64,000 nt of DNA from DTPU01 sp963827855 (GTDB taxonomy: Bacteria; Planctomycetota; Phycisphaerae; Sedimentisphaerales; Anaerobacaceae), in the NCBI GenBank assembly GCA_963827855.1, contig CAWHBY010000002.1, positions 2,480,001 to 2,544,000 on the forward strand, read 5' to 3'. The notes below the pieces were generated by a model. It saw nothing but the letters and a program-made list of their open reading frames with translations. It was not told where the DNA came from and made no database searches. Position numbers and translations under genes: made by a program. This document shows, piece by piece, positions 53,650 to 61,975 of the stretch (positions are counted from its first letter, which is position 1; every line of letters starts with the position of its first letter).

Positions 53650-54243
53650 TTACCGCGGGACTTGGTAGATCGGCGTCTGGCCCCGCTCGTTGGGACGGGT
53701 CAGGGCCTGCAGGATCTCGCTGCCGTCAGGGCTCGTCGCAGAGACCCACTGCTTGTCGCCGGTCCGTTTGATCAGCCTGCCGCGGCCCCATTGCTCAGCC
53801 TCAGCCGCGTTCGGGCCCTGCCGGCCCGCCCCTGCACTGGAGTCCGGCCTCTCCAGAAATCCAACGAAGAGCTCGGATTCCTTGGGATTCAGTACGTAGC
53901 TGTAGACGTGGGCCCTGACGCCCGCAGGCCCGCCATCAGGCAAGGCACCTGAAGGCGCGACCAGAGGACCCTCGCTGTGACCTGCAACCACGAAGAGCGA
54001 GCCTGAGTTCAGGTCATAGAACCAGGCCTTTGGGATTTCCTTGAACGGCCTGGCGGGCGAGGGCGTGAAGATCCACACGGCCAGCCGGATCAGCACGAGT
54101 GCTGCCAGACAGGCTGCGCAGACGACGGCCCATGTAGGCGCGTTGATCCGCTCGCCTATCCCGATCCATTCAAGGCCGTGGCCCAGCCGCTCGAACTGGT
54201 AGCGGATCTCATATCTCAGCGGATCAGGGATACGAAAGGCCAT
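53650..54243 (-). CDS. membrane protein of unknown function beside prepilin genes
   Basis: A 197-residue protein with one membrane segment (about 35-55, WAVVCAACLAALVLIRLAVWI). The outer part begins IPKAWFYDLNSGSLFVVAGH and shows the phrase VYSYVLNPKESELFVGFLER. I do not know the family, but the position between two prepilin-like genes suggests a partner of that system. The ATG at 54243 lies one base from the end of repeat copy D, and no ribosome site is visible, so insertion of the element may have altered its translation start. Confidence 0.55.
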   Translation of the reverse strand: MAFRIPDPLRYEIRYQFERLGHGLEWIGIGERINAPTWAVVCAACLAALVLIRLAVWIFTPSPARPFKEIPKAWFYDLNSGSLFVVAGHSEGPLVAPSGALPDGGPAGVRAHVYSYVLNPKESELFVGFLERPDSSAGAGRQGPNAAEAEQWGRGRLIKRTGDKQWVSATSPDGSEILQALTRPNERGQTPIYQVPR

Positions 54244-54244
54244 A

Positions 54245-54380
54245 CTAGCCCGCATTTCTCACAAGTCTTTGGTTCTGAGCGGTCCGTCATAGAGGCATCG
54301 GCCTTCCAGCCGGCCCAACTCAAGTTCACAGCCTCACTTCTGCCTCCAACATCCAAAGCCTCGTGAGAAATCCGGGCTAG
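54245..54380. repeat. CTAG-type element, copy D (136 bp)
   Basis: CTAGCCCGCATTTCTCAC at 54245-54262 and GTGAGAAATCCGGGCTAG at 54363-54380, CTAG at both ends. The right CTAG gives the TAG stop (54377-54379) of the minus-strand prepilin-like gene. The interior shares about 100 bases with copy B in the opposite orientation. Confidence 0.8.
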
Positions 54381-55126
54381 GTGGAACCCTCAGGCGGAAA
54401 TGGCCGGGTCAGTATTGTAACGAGGATGTCCAGGTCCGTGTTGTCGGACGAGGCCTCTCCGGAGTCTGTCATCAGCCCCTTGATCAGTCTCAAGGTGCGG
54501 GGGTCCTTCCAACGCCTGTAGGCCGTATGTCCATCCGCGAAGCTCATGTTGCAGCCATCGAGATGTCTGGCGGTCATCCCCTGTAAGCTCGAAGACGGCG
54601 GCCAGGACCACGGCCGCAAAAGCCAGCGATCCTTCTCCAGGACCACGGGCCAGAAGCACGGATTCGCCTGTTCCTCTATGTCTGCAAAGACCAACCGCTC
54701 GCTCGGGAAGGTGACCCGATGCAGCTTGCCACACGCGACCACTCCGTCCCGGGTCTCGCCGCCCAGGGCATTGGACAGGCCATACCCCTTCCCGACCTCG
54801 AAGTCCGACGGTGAAGGGCTCCCGCCGCAGACCTCGCACGAGTAGGCCTGCTTGCTCCCCGGCGCATAGGGCTTCAGGCTGGATCTGAACCCTTCGGGTT
54901 TGCACAGCCGATCCTCCCGATCGTTGGCGAACTGTGTCCACGCCATGGTCAACTGGCGTTGATTGGCCAGGCAGCGGACCTGATCCGCCTGCTTTCTCGC
55001 CCTGGCCATGCTAGGCGCCAACAGTGACATGAGGACGGCTATGATGGAGACGACCACCAGCAACTCGATCAACGTGAACGCACGTTCCCGCTGCACTGCG
55101 TCAGACTCTCTCGTCATCGCTGCCAT
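54377..55126 (-). CDS. prepilin-like protein (DUF1559-like layout)
   Basis: A 249-residue protein with the processing motif RERAFTLIELLVVVSIIAVL and a hydrophobic helix, followed by the planctomycete pattern ARKQADQVRCLANQRQLTMA and ending with MSFADGHTAYRRWKDPRTLR, the SFADGHxxxxKW tail of this family. The ATG at 55126 or the ATG at 55117 may be used (GGGATGG lies between them). The TAG stop lies in the CTAG of repeat copy D. Likely exported by a type II-like system. Confidence 0.78.
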   Translation of the reverse strand: MAAMTRESDAVQRERAFTLIELLVVVSIIAVLMSLLAPSMARARKQADQVRCLANQRQLTMAWTQFANDREDRLCKPEGFRSSLKPYAPGSKQAYSCEVCGGSPSPSDFEVGKGYGLSNALGGETRDGVVACGKLHRVTFPSERLVFADIEEQANPCFWPVVLEKDRWLLRPWSWPPSSSLQGMTARHLDGCNMSFADGHTAYRRWKDPRTLRLIKGLMTDSGEASSDNTDLDILVTILTRPFPPEGST

Positions 55127-55236
55127 CCCAGGATCTCGGACCCGGCTTCTGGGCTCTGTCTGTCTGTCTATCTTGTTCCCCGGCAGGCCCAAACGCAACG
55201 GAAATTCCGAGGACCGCGGTGCCTGGCCATTCGGCC

Positions 55237-55265
55237 TTGACCGGCCGGTGGCAGCGGCCTATGAT
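55237..55265 (+). promoter_or_regulatory. sigma-70 promoter of the small coiled-coil gene
   Basis: TTGACC (55237-55242), a 17-base spacer and TATGAT (55260-55265); transcription would start near 55272, 57 bases before the ATG at 55329. Confidence 0.6.
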
Positions 55266-55328
55266 CTGTGCCATCTCGTACCGCGGAGACCCGCGGATGC
55301 CCAACGCCCAGCAATGGAGGATTGACAG

Positions 55329-55520
55329 ATGGGAGTGCTTTGGGAGATCGTTCAGAGCGGCCTGATGTATGGCCAGCATCGCAAGTCCAACTCAATCGAG
55401 GACCGCGTGGAATCGCTCGAGGCTCAGGTCCGGGCCACTCAGGAGACCCTGCGGACCCTCGTCAAGAAGCTCGAAGAGATCCACCAGATGGACATCAACC
55501 GGGACGGCAAGATAGGGTAG
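55329..55520 (+). CDS. small coiled-coil protein with EF-hand-like tail
   Basis: A 63-residue protein. A helical coiled coil (SNSIEDRVESLEAQVRATQE) is followed by DINRDGKIG, an acidic loop typical of EF-hand or dockerin-like calcium motifs. GGAGG lies 8 bases before the ATG, and a good promoter lies upstream, so it is probably real. No known function. It has no signal peptide. Confidence 0.6.
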   Translation: MGVLWEIVQSGLMYGQHRKSNSIEDRVESLEAQVRATQETLRTLVKKLEEIHQMDINRDGKIG

Positions 55521-55696
55521 CCTTTGAAGTCCACACCATGGGTTACCCGGAGAGGCAATCGCTTCCGGCGTGTTCACCATGGAAGGTCAACCCAAAGACG
55601 ATAGAGCTCAGATACTGCAGGGAGGCTTGAATCCCATGCCGGAGAGCCGTGCGATGCCCCCTGGGACTGGTACAGTGAGACCATGGGGTTGATCCA

Positions 55697-56257
55697 ATGG
55701 CCATTCTCTTCTTCGACACCGAGACCACGGGCCTTCCAGACAATGACTCGCCTCCCGGCCGGGGTCAGCCACATATCGTTCAGTTGGCTGCGGTGCTGGT
55801 GGACGGTCGGGCCGAGCGCACTGTCGCGACCCTGATCCAGCCTGAAGGCTGGACAATCCACCCTGATGCGCGGCGCGTACACGGCATCTCCGTGGAGCGG
55901 GCGAGGGCGGAGGGCATACCGATTGCCCAAGCCATCGCCTCGTTTGATGAATTGCTCGCTGAGGCCGACCTTGCTGTTGCGCACAACGTCAAGTTCGACC
56001 GGTTGCTGCTTGACTCGGAATACGCACGGCTCGCCCGCCGGCCGCGATGGCCTCGCACCTTCTGCACCATGCTTGCCTGCACGGACGTCCTCTGCCTGCC
56101 CGGATACCGGGGCGGGTACAAGTGGCCGAAGCTTGAGGAGGCGTACTACCACTTCTTCCGGCGCCCGCTGGCCTGCGCCCACGACGCCCTGGCGGATGTG
56201 CGGGCGTGCATCGCGATCTACCAGGAGTTGTCACGCCGCGGTCTCACGGCGCATTGA
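55697..56257 (+). CDS. DEDDh 3'-5' exonuclease (DnaQ-like)
   Basis: A 186-residue nuclease. Exo I FFDTETTG, Exo II VAHNVKFD and Exo III HDALADVRA supply the three catalytic Asp, the Glu and the His of DEDDh enzymes. It is short, without polymerase or UvrC-like domains, so it is not the polymerase III epsilon chain by length alone; role in DNA or RNA trimming is open. Only a weak ribosome site (GGGG) precedes the ATG. Confidence 0.88.
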   Translation: MAILFFDTETTGLPDNDSPPGRGQPHIVQLAAVLVDGRAERTVATLIQPEGWTIHPDARRVHGISVERARAEGIPIAQAIASFDELLAEADLAVAHNVKFDRLLLDSEYARLARRPRWPRTFCTMLACTDVLCLPGYRGGYKWPKLEEAYYHFFRRPLACAHDALADVRACIAIYQELSRRGLTAH

Positions 56258-56374
56258 TAGTGCCCTATCCAATTGTCGGGGTCGGCCAGGCTGAAGACTT
56301 CGCCCACTCTATTCACATTCCGGAGTGAGGACGATCTGGACCTTCGGGCCCTGACTGATGACCGCTGGGCGGTC

Positions 56375-56402
56375 ACTTCTTGCTTCTTACCTCTTGCTTC
56401 TC
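56375..56402. repeat. degenerate 7-bp repeat downstream of the redoxin gene
   Basis: Four 7-base units (ACTTCTT, GCTTCTT, ACCTCTT, GCTTCTC) end one base from the redoxin stop at 56404. They are the pyrimidine strand of the purine heptads at 38813. Confidence 0.55.
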
Positions 56403-56403
56403 C

Positions 56404-57528
56404 CTAGAAGAAGTACCTCCCCAGATACCCGACGATGACCTTCTTGACCTCCAGCGGGTCTATGGCGCCGGCGTGGCGATACAGGACCTCGCCTCCGGGC
56501 TTGACGATGAGGGTGTAGGGGATGCCGCCTTCCCAGGCCTTGTCTACTGCGTCCACGAGCAGGGCCTTGTCGTCGGAGGTAAACAGGAAGTTCGCGCACG
56601 AGACCTGCCTCTCCTTGAGGAAGGCCAGGACGTCGTCCTTCTTGGAGGGGGCATCTCCGCTGATCGTCACCATCTCAAAGGCCCGGTTCCGGTATATGCG
56701 GTTGATCGCCACCAGCTCCGGGACCTCTGTCACGCAGGGGCCGCACCACGTGGCCCACACGTTGATCAGCCGCAGCTTCTGGGTGGGGTTCTTGACCAGG
56801 TCGCGGACGGCGTTGACGTCCGCCGGCGTGATGCGGACAGGCTCCCTGGCCCAGTCCTGAAGGGACTTCTCCACCGCCTTGCGCTTGTCCGCCCACTTGA
56901 CGGAGCAGCCGAAGGTCTTGACCTTCTGGACCGCCACGACCTTACCGGCCAGGAGACTCTCCACGGCCTCCCGCACGTAGTGACTCGTGGCCTTGCTGGG
57001 ATCCTCGCCGTTGTCGATCGCGCCGGTGTACTGCAGCCGCCTCTGCGAATCGAAGACAAAGGCGTGCGGCGTGCTGACCGGGCCGTAGGCCCTGGACATG
57101 GACTGGGTCTTTCCGTCGTAGAGGTAAGGGAAGTTGAAGTGCCGGTCCTGCGCACGGATCTTCATGTCCTCGAAGGAGTCGCCCACGTCCGTATACCCCA
57201 TCTCGTCGAGACGGACCGCGCACGGGTCATTGCAGGAGATCGCAACCACTGCCACGCCTTTGTCCTTCGTGTCAGCAGCCAGTTTCACGATGCGGCCCTC
57301 GTAGGCCTGGGCCGTGGGACAGTGGTTGGCCGTGAACACCACCACCAGGACCTTTGCGCCGGAGAACTCGGAGAGGCGGTGGTCCCTGCCGTCTATGCCG
57401 GGCAGGCTGAAATCCGGGGCACTGGCCCCAATCGCCAGGGTCGCTGGAGTCTGCGGTTCGGCTGAGAAGGCGGATGTGCTCGCGGCCAACAGGGCCGTCA
57501 CACAAAGCGGTCTGATGGTATTCATCAT
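56404..57528 (-). CDS. secreted two-domain redoxin (AhpC/TSA-like plus TlpA-like)
   Basis: A 374-residue exported protein (signal peptide CVTALLAASTSAFSA). Domain 1 (about 30-200) has ASAPDFSLPGIDGR and TANHCPTAQAYEGR, a single-cysteine peroxiredoxin-like site. Domain 2 (about 240-374) has NVWATWCGPCVTEVPEL, the thioredoxin CxxC of TlpA/ResA proteins, and GIPYTLIVKPGGEVLYRHAG with the cis-Pro. It probably acts on periplasmic thiols. GAGGTTGCCCG before the ATG lies at the edge of a 7-bp repeat. It is just downstream of atpC (28 bases) and may be cotranscribed with the ATP synthase operon. Confidence 0.85.
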   Translation of the reverse strand: MMNTIRPLCVTALLAASTSAFSAEPQTPATLAIGASAPDFSLPGIDGRDHRLSEFSGAKVLVVVFTANHCPTAQAYEGRIVKLAADTKDKGVAVVAISCNDPCAVRLDEMGYTDVGDSFEDMKIRAQDRHFNFPYLYDGKTQSMSRAYGPVSTPHAFVFDSQRRLQYTGAIDNGEDPSKATSHYVREAVESLLAGKVVAVQKVKTFGCSVKWADKRKAVEKSLQDWAREPVRITPADVNAVRDLVKNPTQKLRLINVWATWCGPCVTEVPELVAINRIYRNRAFEMVTISGDAPSKKDDVLAFLKERQVSCANFLFTSDDKALLVDAVDKAWEGGIPYTLIVKPGGEVLYRHAGAIDPLEVKKVIVGYLGRYFF

Positions 57529-57534
57529 CGGGCA

Positions 57535-57555
57535 ACCTCTTGCTTCTTACTTCTG
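57535..57555. repeat. 7-bp repeat between atpC and the redoxin gene
   Basis: Three 7-base units (ACCTCTT, GCTTCTT, ACTTCTG) fill the spacer; on the minus strand they provide the redoxin ribosome site GAGGT. Confidence 0.5.
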
Positions 57556-57556
57556 G

Positions 57557-57991
57557 CTAAGTGCCCTGGCTGGCCAGCTCGACCGCGTGGTTCAGCAGGG
57601 AGAGCTTGCGGGTCAGGTGGAGGTGCTCCGGCTGTCCCGGCGCAGTGGCCTGGAGATCCTTGTTCAAGGCGGCGCGCAGGTGATCAAGGGCCTCGGGTTT
57701 GAGGTCAGCGGGCGATACGACCTGGTAGGATACGACCTTGAGCAGGTTCTCAACGACCATGGCAAAGCCGCCGTCGATCAGGAAGAATGACGATCCGGCC
57801 GCCTGCGCGTCAGTGGACGGCCTCTTGACCTCCATGATCCCCAGTCCCAGCTTGCAGAACATGGGCATGTGGTCTGCCATCACGCCCACCTGGCCGTCAT
57901 GGGCAGGGAACACTGCAGACGGCGTGCGGCAATCCAGAAGCTTGCCCGAAGGGGCGATCAACACACACTGAAATGTCCGGTCATCGGCCAT
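57557..57991 (-). CDS. atpC: ATP synthase F1 subunit epsilon
   Basis: A 144-residue subunit. The N-terminal beta-sandwich has QCVLIAPSGKLLDCRTPSAV and PAHDGQVGVMADHMPMFC, followed by a C-terminal helical part (KPEALDHLRAALNKDLQAT). It links gamma to the c ring and can inhibit hydrolysis. It is separated from atpD by about 140 bases that hold a striking inverted repeat array, whereas the upstream genes overlap or nearly overlap. Confidence 0.9.
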   Translation of the reverse strand: MADDRTFQCVLIAPSGKLLDCRTPSAVFPAHDGQVGVMADHMPMFCKLGLGIMEVKRPSTDAQAAGSSFFLIDGGFAMVVENLLKVVSYQVVSPADLKPEALDHLRAALNKDLQATAPGQPEHLHLTRKLSLLNHAVELASQGT

Positions 57992-58006
57992 GAGTCTGGC
58001 TATGTC

Positions 58007-58124
58007 GTTAAATGGTCAAGTGGTTAAATGGTTAGATAGTAGACTAGTTGAATCGTTAAAGGGTATGGCATACGTGTCCTCTTACTCTTGCCCATTTAAC
58101 CATTCAACCAGTCAACCATTAGAC
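58007..58124. repeat. facing arrays of 8-bp repeats inside the ATP synthase operon
   Basis: From 58007 eight 8-base units related to GTTAAATG run to 58070. From 58093 four units related to CATTTAAC, the reverse complement, run to 58124. The two arrays face each other and can pair into a long, imperfect stem in the spacer between atpD and atpC. The stretch is AT-rich and contains no gene. Confidence 0.75.
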
Positions 58125-58133
58125 AAATCTCTC

Positions 58134-59561
58134 TCACCGCGCCATCAGCTTGGCGGCCTTCTGGGCCGCATCGTCCATCGTCCCTACGTACATGAAGGCC
58201 TCTTCAGGCAGGTTGTCGCCCTTGCCCTCGCAGATCTGCTGGCAACTGGCGATCGTGTCCGCCACAGCGACGTACTTGCCTTCCAGGCCCGTGAACTGGC
58301 GGGTGACCAGGAACGGCTGCGAGAAGAACCGCTCAAGCCGCCTTGCACGGGCAACCACGACCTGGTCCTCGCGGCTCAGCTCGTCCAGACCCAGGATCGC
58401 GATGATGTCCTGGAGGTCGTGATACCGCTGCAGGTACTGGAGCACGGATTGCGCCACGTCATAGTGTTTCTGGCCCACGATGTTGGGGTCCAATATCCTC
58501 GACGTGCTTTCGAGGGGGTCCACCGCAGGATAGATGCCCTTCTGCGTGATGCCACGGCTCAGCACCACGAAGGCGTCCAGGTGGGCAAACGTGGTGGCAG
58601 GCGCTGGGTCGGTCAGGTCGTCTGCAGGCACGTAGACGGCCTGCACAGACGTGATGGATCCCGTCCGGGTGGACGCGATCCGCTCCTGCAGCTCACCCAT
58701 CTCGGTCCCCAGCGTAGGCTGATATCCCACGGCAGACGGGATACGGCCCAACAAGGCGGAGACCTCGGAGCCTGCCTGCGAGAACCTGAAGATGTTGTCG
58801 ATGAACAACAGGGTGTCGCCGACCCCGCTCTCGACAAAGAACTCGGCCTGGGTCATGGCCGCGAGGCCCACGCGAAGACGCGCTCCCGGCGGTTCGTTCA
58901 TCTGTCCAAAGACCAGACACGTGTGGTTGAGCACCGTGTCTTCGCTGGCGCCGATCCGGGTCCGCTTCATCTCCAGCCACAGGTCGTTGCCTTCCCGGGT
59001 CCGCTCGCCCACGCCAGCGAACACGGAATAGCCGCCGTGCTTGGTGGCGATGCGGGCGATGAGCTCCTGGATCACGACGGTCTTGCCCACGCCTGCGCCA
59101 CCGAACAACCCCATCTTGCCGCCCCGGACAAATGGACAGAGCATGTCGATGACCTTGATGCCGGTCTCGAACATCTCACTCTTGGCCGATAGGTCCATCA
59201 GCTTCGGCGGATGGCGGTGGATGGGCCATCGTTGCTCCGCAACCACGGGACCTGCATCGTCCACGGGCTCACCCAGGAGGTTGAACACCCGGCCCAGGGT
59301 CGCCTTGCCCACGGGGACCATCACGGACGATCCGGTGTCGACCACCTCCATGCCCCGACGCAGTCCCATCGTGCTCTGCAGGGCAACCACGCGGACCTTG
59401 CCGTCGCCGATGTGCTGCTGCACCTCGCCCCACAGGCTGGTCTTGCCGTTGCCGAACTGGCCCCTCACCTCCACGGCATTGTAGATCGCGGGGACCTGGT
59501 TCTGTGGAAACTGGGCGTCAAACACGCTGCCCATCACTTGAATGAGCTTGCCGATGTTCAT
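58134..59561 (-). CDS. atpD: ATP synthase F1 subunit beta
   Basis: A 475-residue catalytic subunit. P-loop GGAGVGKTVVIQELI (about 155), catalytic Glu in GVGERTREGNDLW (about 188) and LLFIDNIFRFSQAGSEVSAL, the Walker B and DELSEED-related regions, are intact; EDQVVVARARRLERFFSQPF closes the C-terminal domain. It overlaps atpG by 4 bases (ATGA). Confidence 0.97.
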   Translation of the reverse strand: MNIGKLIQVMGSVFDAQFPQNQVPAIYNAVEVRGQFGNGKTSLWGEVQQHIGDGKVRVVALQSTMGLRRGMEVVDTGSSVMVPVGKATLGRVFNLLGEPVDDAGPVVAEQRWPIHRHPPKLMDLSAKSEMFETGIKVIDMLCPFVRGGKMGLFGGAGVGKTVVIQELIARIATKHGGYSVFAGVGERTREGNDLWLEMKRTRIGASEDTVLNHTCLVFGQMNEPPGARLRVGLAAMTQAEFFVESGVGDTLLFIDNIFRFSQAGSEVSALLGRIPSAVGYQPTLGTEMGELQERIASTRTGSITSVQAVYVPADDLTDPAPATTFAHLDAFVVLSRGITQKGIYPAVDPLESTSRILDPNIVGQKHYDVAQSVLQYLQRYHDLQDIIAILGLDELSREDQVVVARARRLERFFSQPFLVTRQFTGLEGKYVAVADTIASCQQICEGKGDNLPEEAFMYVGTMDDAAQKAAKLMAR

Positions 59562-60451
59562 CTCAGAGCTCCCATGCCACTGATGATATCGAGTAGTTCC
59601 CCCGTGATCTGGGTCTGCCGCTCCCGGTTGTACTGGGCGGTCAGGTCCCGGATCATGTCCTCGCCGTTCTTGGTCGCCGTGCGCATGGCCACCATGCGGG
59701 CCACGTGCTCACTCAGGATCGCATCGAGGAAGCACCAGCGGATCGCACCGTACAGGATCATGGCGCCCAGGCTTTCGATGATCTCCTTGGCTGAGGGGGA
59801 CATGGCGAAGTCTTCAAAGGTCTGCTTCCAGGGCCAGATCGCCTTGGCCCGCGTGATCTGGTGGTCGATCAGGTCGGTCAGCGGCATGACGGTCATGGTC
59901 TGCGCCTGCTGGTGCGCAGGCGAATAGAAGCCCATGTACACCAGACTGAAGCCGTCGAGCTGACCCTGGATGTACTGATCGATAAAGGGATCCGCGAGCT
60001 GCCGGATCTGGAGGTCGGTCGGCATATCGTCCAGATCGCTGAAGACCTTGACCGGCGTGACGCCGCGGGAGTTCAGGATCTGGACCAGCCGGCTGGCAGA
60101 GGCGTAGACCTCGAGTTTCTTGCCCGCAGCCTGTGCCATCTGCAGGTGCGTCTCCAGCAGGTGCCAGACGTTGGCGTTGTAGGCCCCGCACAGCCCGGCC
60201 TTGGAGCCGATGGCGAGGACCGCGGTCCTGCCGCTGTTGTTCTCCTTCAGCAAGGGATGGCCCAGGGTCGTCTGGCCGGTCACCAGCAGGTACCCGGCCT
60301 GCATCACAGCGTCATAGTAGTCGGCATCGAGCTGCCACTTGCGGTAGTACGACTTGAACATGGCCGTGGACACAATCTGCATGGTCCGCGTCAGGCGGCT
60401 GATGTTCGTGACCGCGCGTCTTCGCTGAAGGATCTGTCGGATTCCGACCAT
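59558..60451 (-). CDS. atpG: ATP synthase F1 subunit gamma
   Basis: A 297-residue central-stalk subunit. The N-terminal helix (ILQRRRAVTNISRLTRTMQI) and the C-terminal helix (MIRDLTAQYNRERQTQITGE) with LLDIISGMGAL form the coiled-coil shaft. The middle has SKAGLCGAYNANV. The length matches the family. It starts 3 bases after the atpA stop. Confidence 0.94.
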   Translation of the reverse strand: MVGIRQILQRRRAVTNISRLTRTMQIVSTAMFKSYYRKWQLDADYYDAVMQAGYLLVTGQTTLGHPLLKENNSGRTAVLAIGSKAGLCGAYNANVWHLLETHLQMAQAAGKKLEVYASASRLVQILNSRGVTPVKVFSDLDDMPTDLQIRQLADPFIDQYIQGQLDGFSLVYMGFYSPAHQQAQTMTVMPLTDLIDHQITRAKAIWPWKQTFEDFAMSPSAKEIIESLGAMILYGAIRWCFLDAILSEHVARMVAMRTATKNGEDMIRDLTAQYNRERQTQITGELLDIISGMGALR

Positions 60452-60454
60452 GGT

Positions 60455-61975
60455 CTACTTCGCGCCCTTGAGGGTCTGCCCCTTGTATTGTTTCAAGGCC
60501 GTGGCGACCTTCTGCGCCTGGTCCTCGGGGAACTTCTTGGTCTGGTGGATCTGCTCGATGATGTCCGCGTGCTCTTTGCGGAGCCACGCGAGGAAGCCCG
60601 CGGCAAAGGCCGTGACCTGCTCGACCGGGACGTCGTCCAGCAGGCCCGCAGACCCGATGTAGATGGTGATCACCTGTTCGCCGACCGGCTGGGGCGAGAA
60701 CTGCGGCTGCTTGAGCAGCTCCACCATGCGGGTCCCCTTGTCGAGCTGGGCCTGCGACGCAGGATCGAGGTCTGTGCCCATCCGGGCGAAATTCTGCAGC
60801 TCGCGGAAGGAGGCCAGGTCCAGCCGGAGCTTGCCTGCGACCTTCTTCATGGCCTCCACCTGGGCATCGCCGCCCACGCGGCTGACACTGATCCCGACGT
60901 CGATGGCAGGCCGGATGCCGGCGTGGAAGAGATCCCGCTGCAGGTAGATCTGGCCGTCCGTGATGGAGATCACGTTCGTCGGGATATAGGCGGAGATCTG
61001 GCCCTCCAGGGTCTCGACGATCGGCAGGGCCGTCTGCGAGCCGCCCCCCAGCTTCTCGGAGAGCTTGGCGCTCCGCTCCAAGAGCCGGCTGTGGAGATAG
61101 AAGATGTCGCCTGGATAGGCCTCCCGGCCCGGCGGCCTGCGGAGCAGAAGGCTCAACTGGCGGTACGCCGTGGCGTGCTTGCTCAGGTCGTCATAGACGC
61201 ACAGGGTGTCCCGGTGCCTCTCATACATGAAGTACTCGGCCACTGCGCAGCCGGCGTAGGGCGCGATGTACTGCATCGGCGCGCTCTCGGCTGCAGCCGC
61301 GGCGATGACGATGGTGTTTTCCATGGCGCCGTGGCGTCGCAGCGTCTCCACCACCTCGGCGATGGCCGAGTCCCGCTGGCCGATGGCCACGTAGACGCAG
61401 ACGACGTCCTTGTCCTTCTGATTGATGATCGTGTCCAGGGCGATCGCGGTCTTGCCGGTCTTGCGGTCGCCGATGATAAGCTCCCGCTGGCCGCGGCCGA
61501 TCGGGATCATCGAATCGATGCTCTTGAGGCCCGTCTGCAGGGGCTGTTTGACGGGCTGCCGCTGCGCGATGCTGGGGGCGTCGGACTCGATGAACCGCTG
61601 CTGGGTGGAGGTGATGGCAGGACCGCCGTCAATCGGCTCGCACAGGGGATTCACGATCCTGCCGAGGACCTGATCTCCAACGGGCACGGACATGAGCCGG
61701 CCTGTGGCCGCCACGTCCGAGCCCTCCTTGACCTTGGTGTAGTCGCCGTAGATCACGGCGCCCACGCAGTCCTCTTCCAGGTTGAAGACCTCTCCGAGGA
61801 CCTGATTCTCGAACTCGAGGACCTCGCCAACCATCGCGTCATCCAGGCCGTAGATGCGGGCGATGCCGTCTGCCAGCTCCACCACGCGACCGATCCGGGT
61901 CACGTCCAGCTTGCCCTTGTACTGGCTGATCTCCTGCTTGAGGATGCCGGTAATCTCGGTAAAGTCAAATTTCAT
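60455..61975 (-). CDS. atpA: ATP synthase F1 subunit alpha
   Basis: A 506-residue non-catalytic subunit with P-loop GDRKTGKTAIALDTI (about 170) and the arginine finger region; QREELIIGDR-type motif GQRELIIGDRKTGK and PGREAYPGDIFYLHSRLLER are typical. The start at 61975 was selected because it gives the normal N-terminus (MKFDFTEITGILKQEI); the frame is open further upstream within atpH. It overlaps atpH by 11 bases. Confidence 0.97.
   Translation of the reverse strand: MKFDFTEITGILKQEISQYKGKLDVTRIGRVVELADGIARIYGLDDAMVGEVLEFENQVLGEVFNLEEDCVGAVIYGDYTKVKEGSDVAATGRLMSVPVGDQVLGRIVNPLCEPIDGGPAITSTQQRFIESDAPSIAQRQPVKQPLQTGLKSIDSMIPIGRGQRELIIGDRKTGKTAIALDTIINQKDKDVVCVYVAIGQRDSAIAEVVETLRRHGAMENTIVIAAAAAESAPMQYIAPYAGCAVAEYFMYERHRDTLCVYDDLSKHATAYRQLSLLLRRPPGREAYPGDIFYLHSRLLERSAKLSEKLGGGSQTALPIVETLEGQISAYIPTNVISITDGQIYLQRDLFHAGIRPAIDVGISVSRVGGDAQVEAMKKVAGKLRLDLASFRELQNFARMGTDLDPASQAQLDKGTRMVELLKQPQFSPQPVGEQVITIYIGSAGLLDDVPVEQVTAFAAGFLAWLRKEHADIIEQIHQTKKFPEDQAQKVATALKQYKGQTLKGAK

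Noticed and set aside
58007..58124. CRISPR array in the atp operon spacer
   Set aside because: Units are 8 bp, contiguous and degenerate, with no spacers or cas genes.
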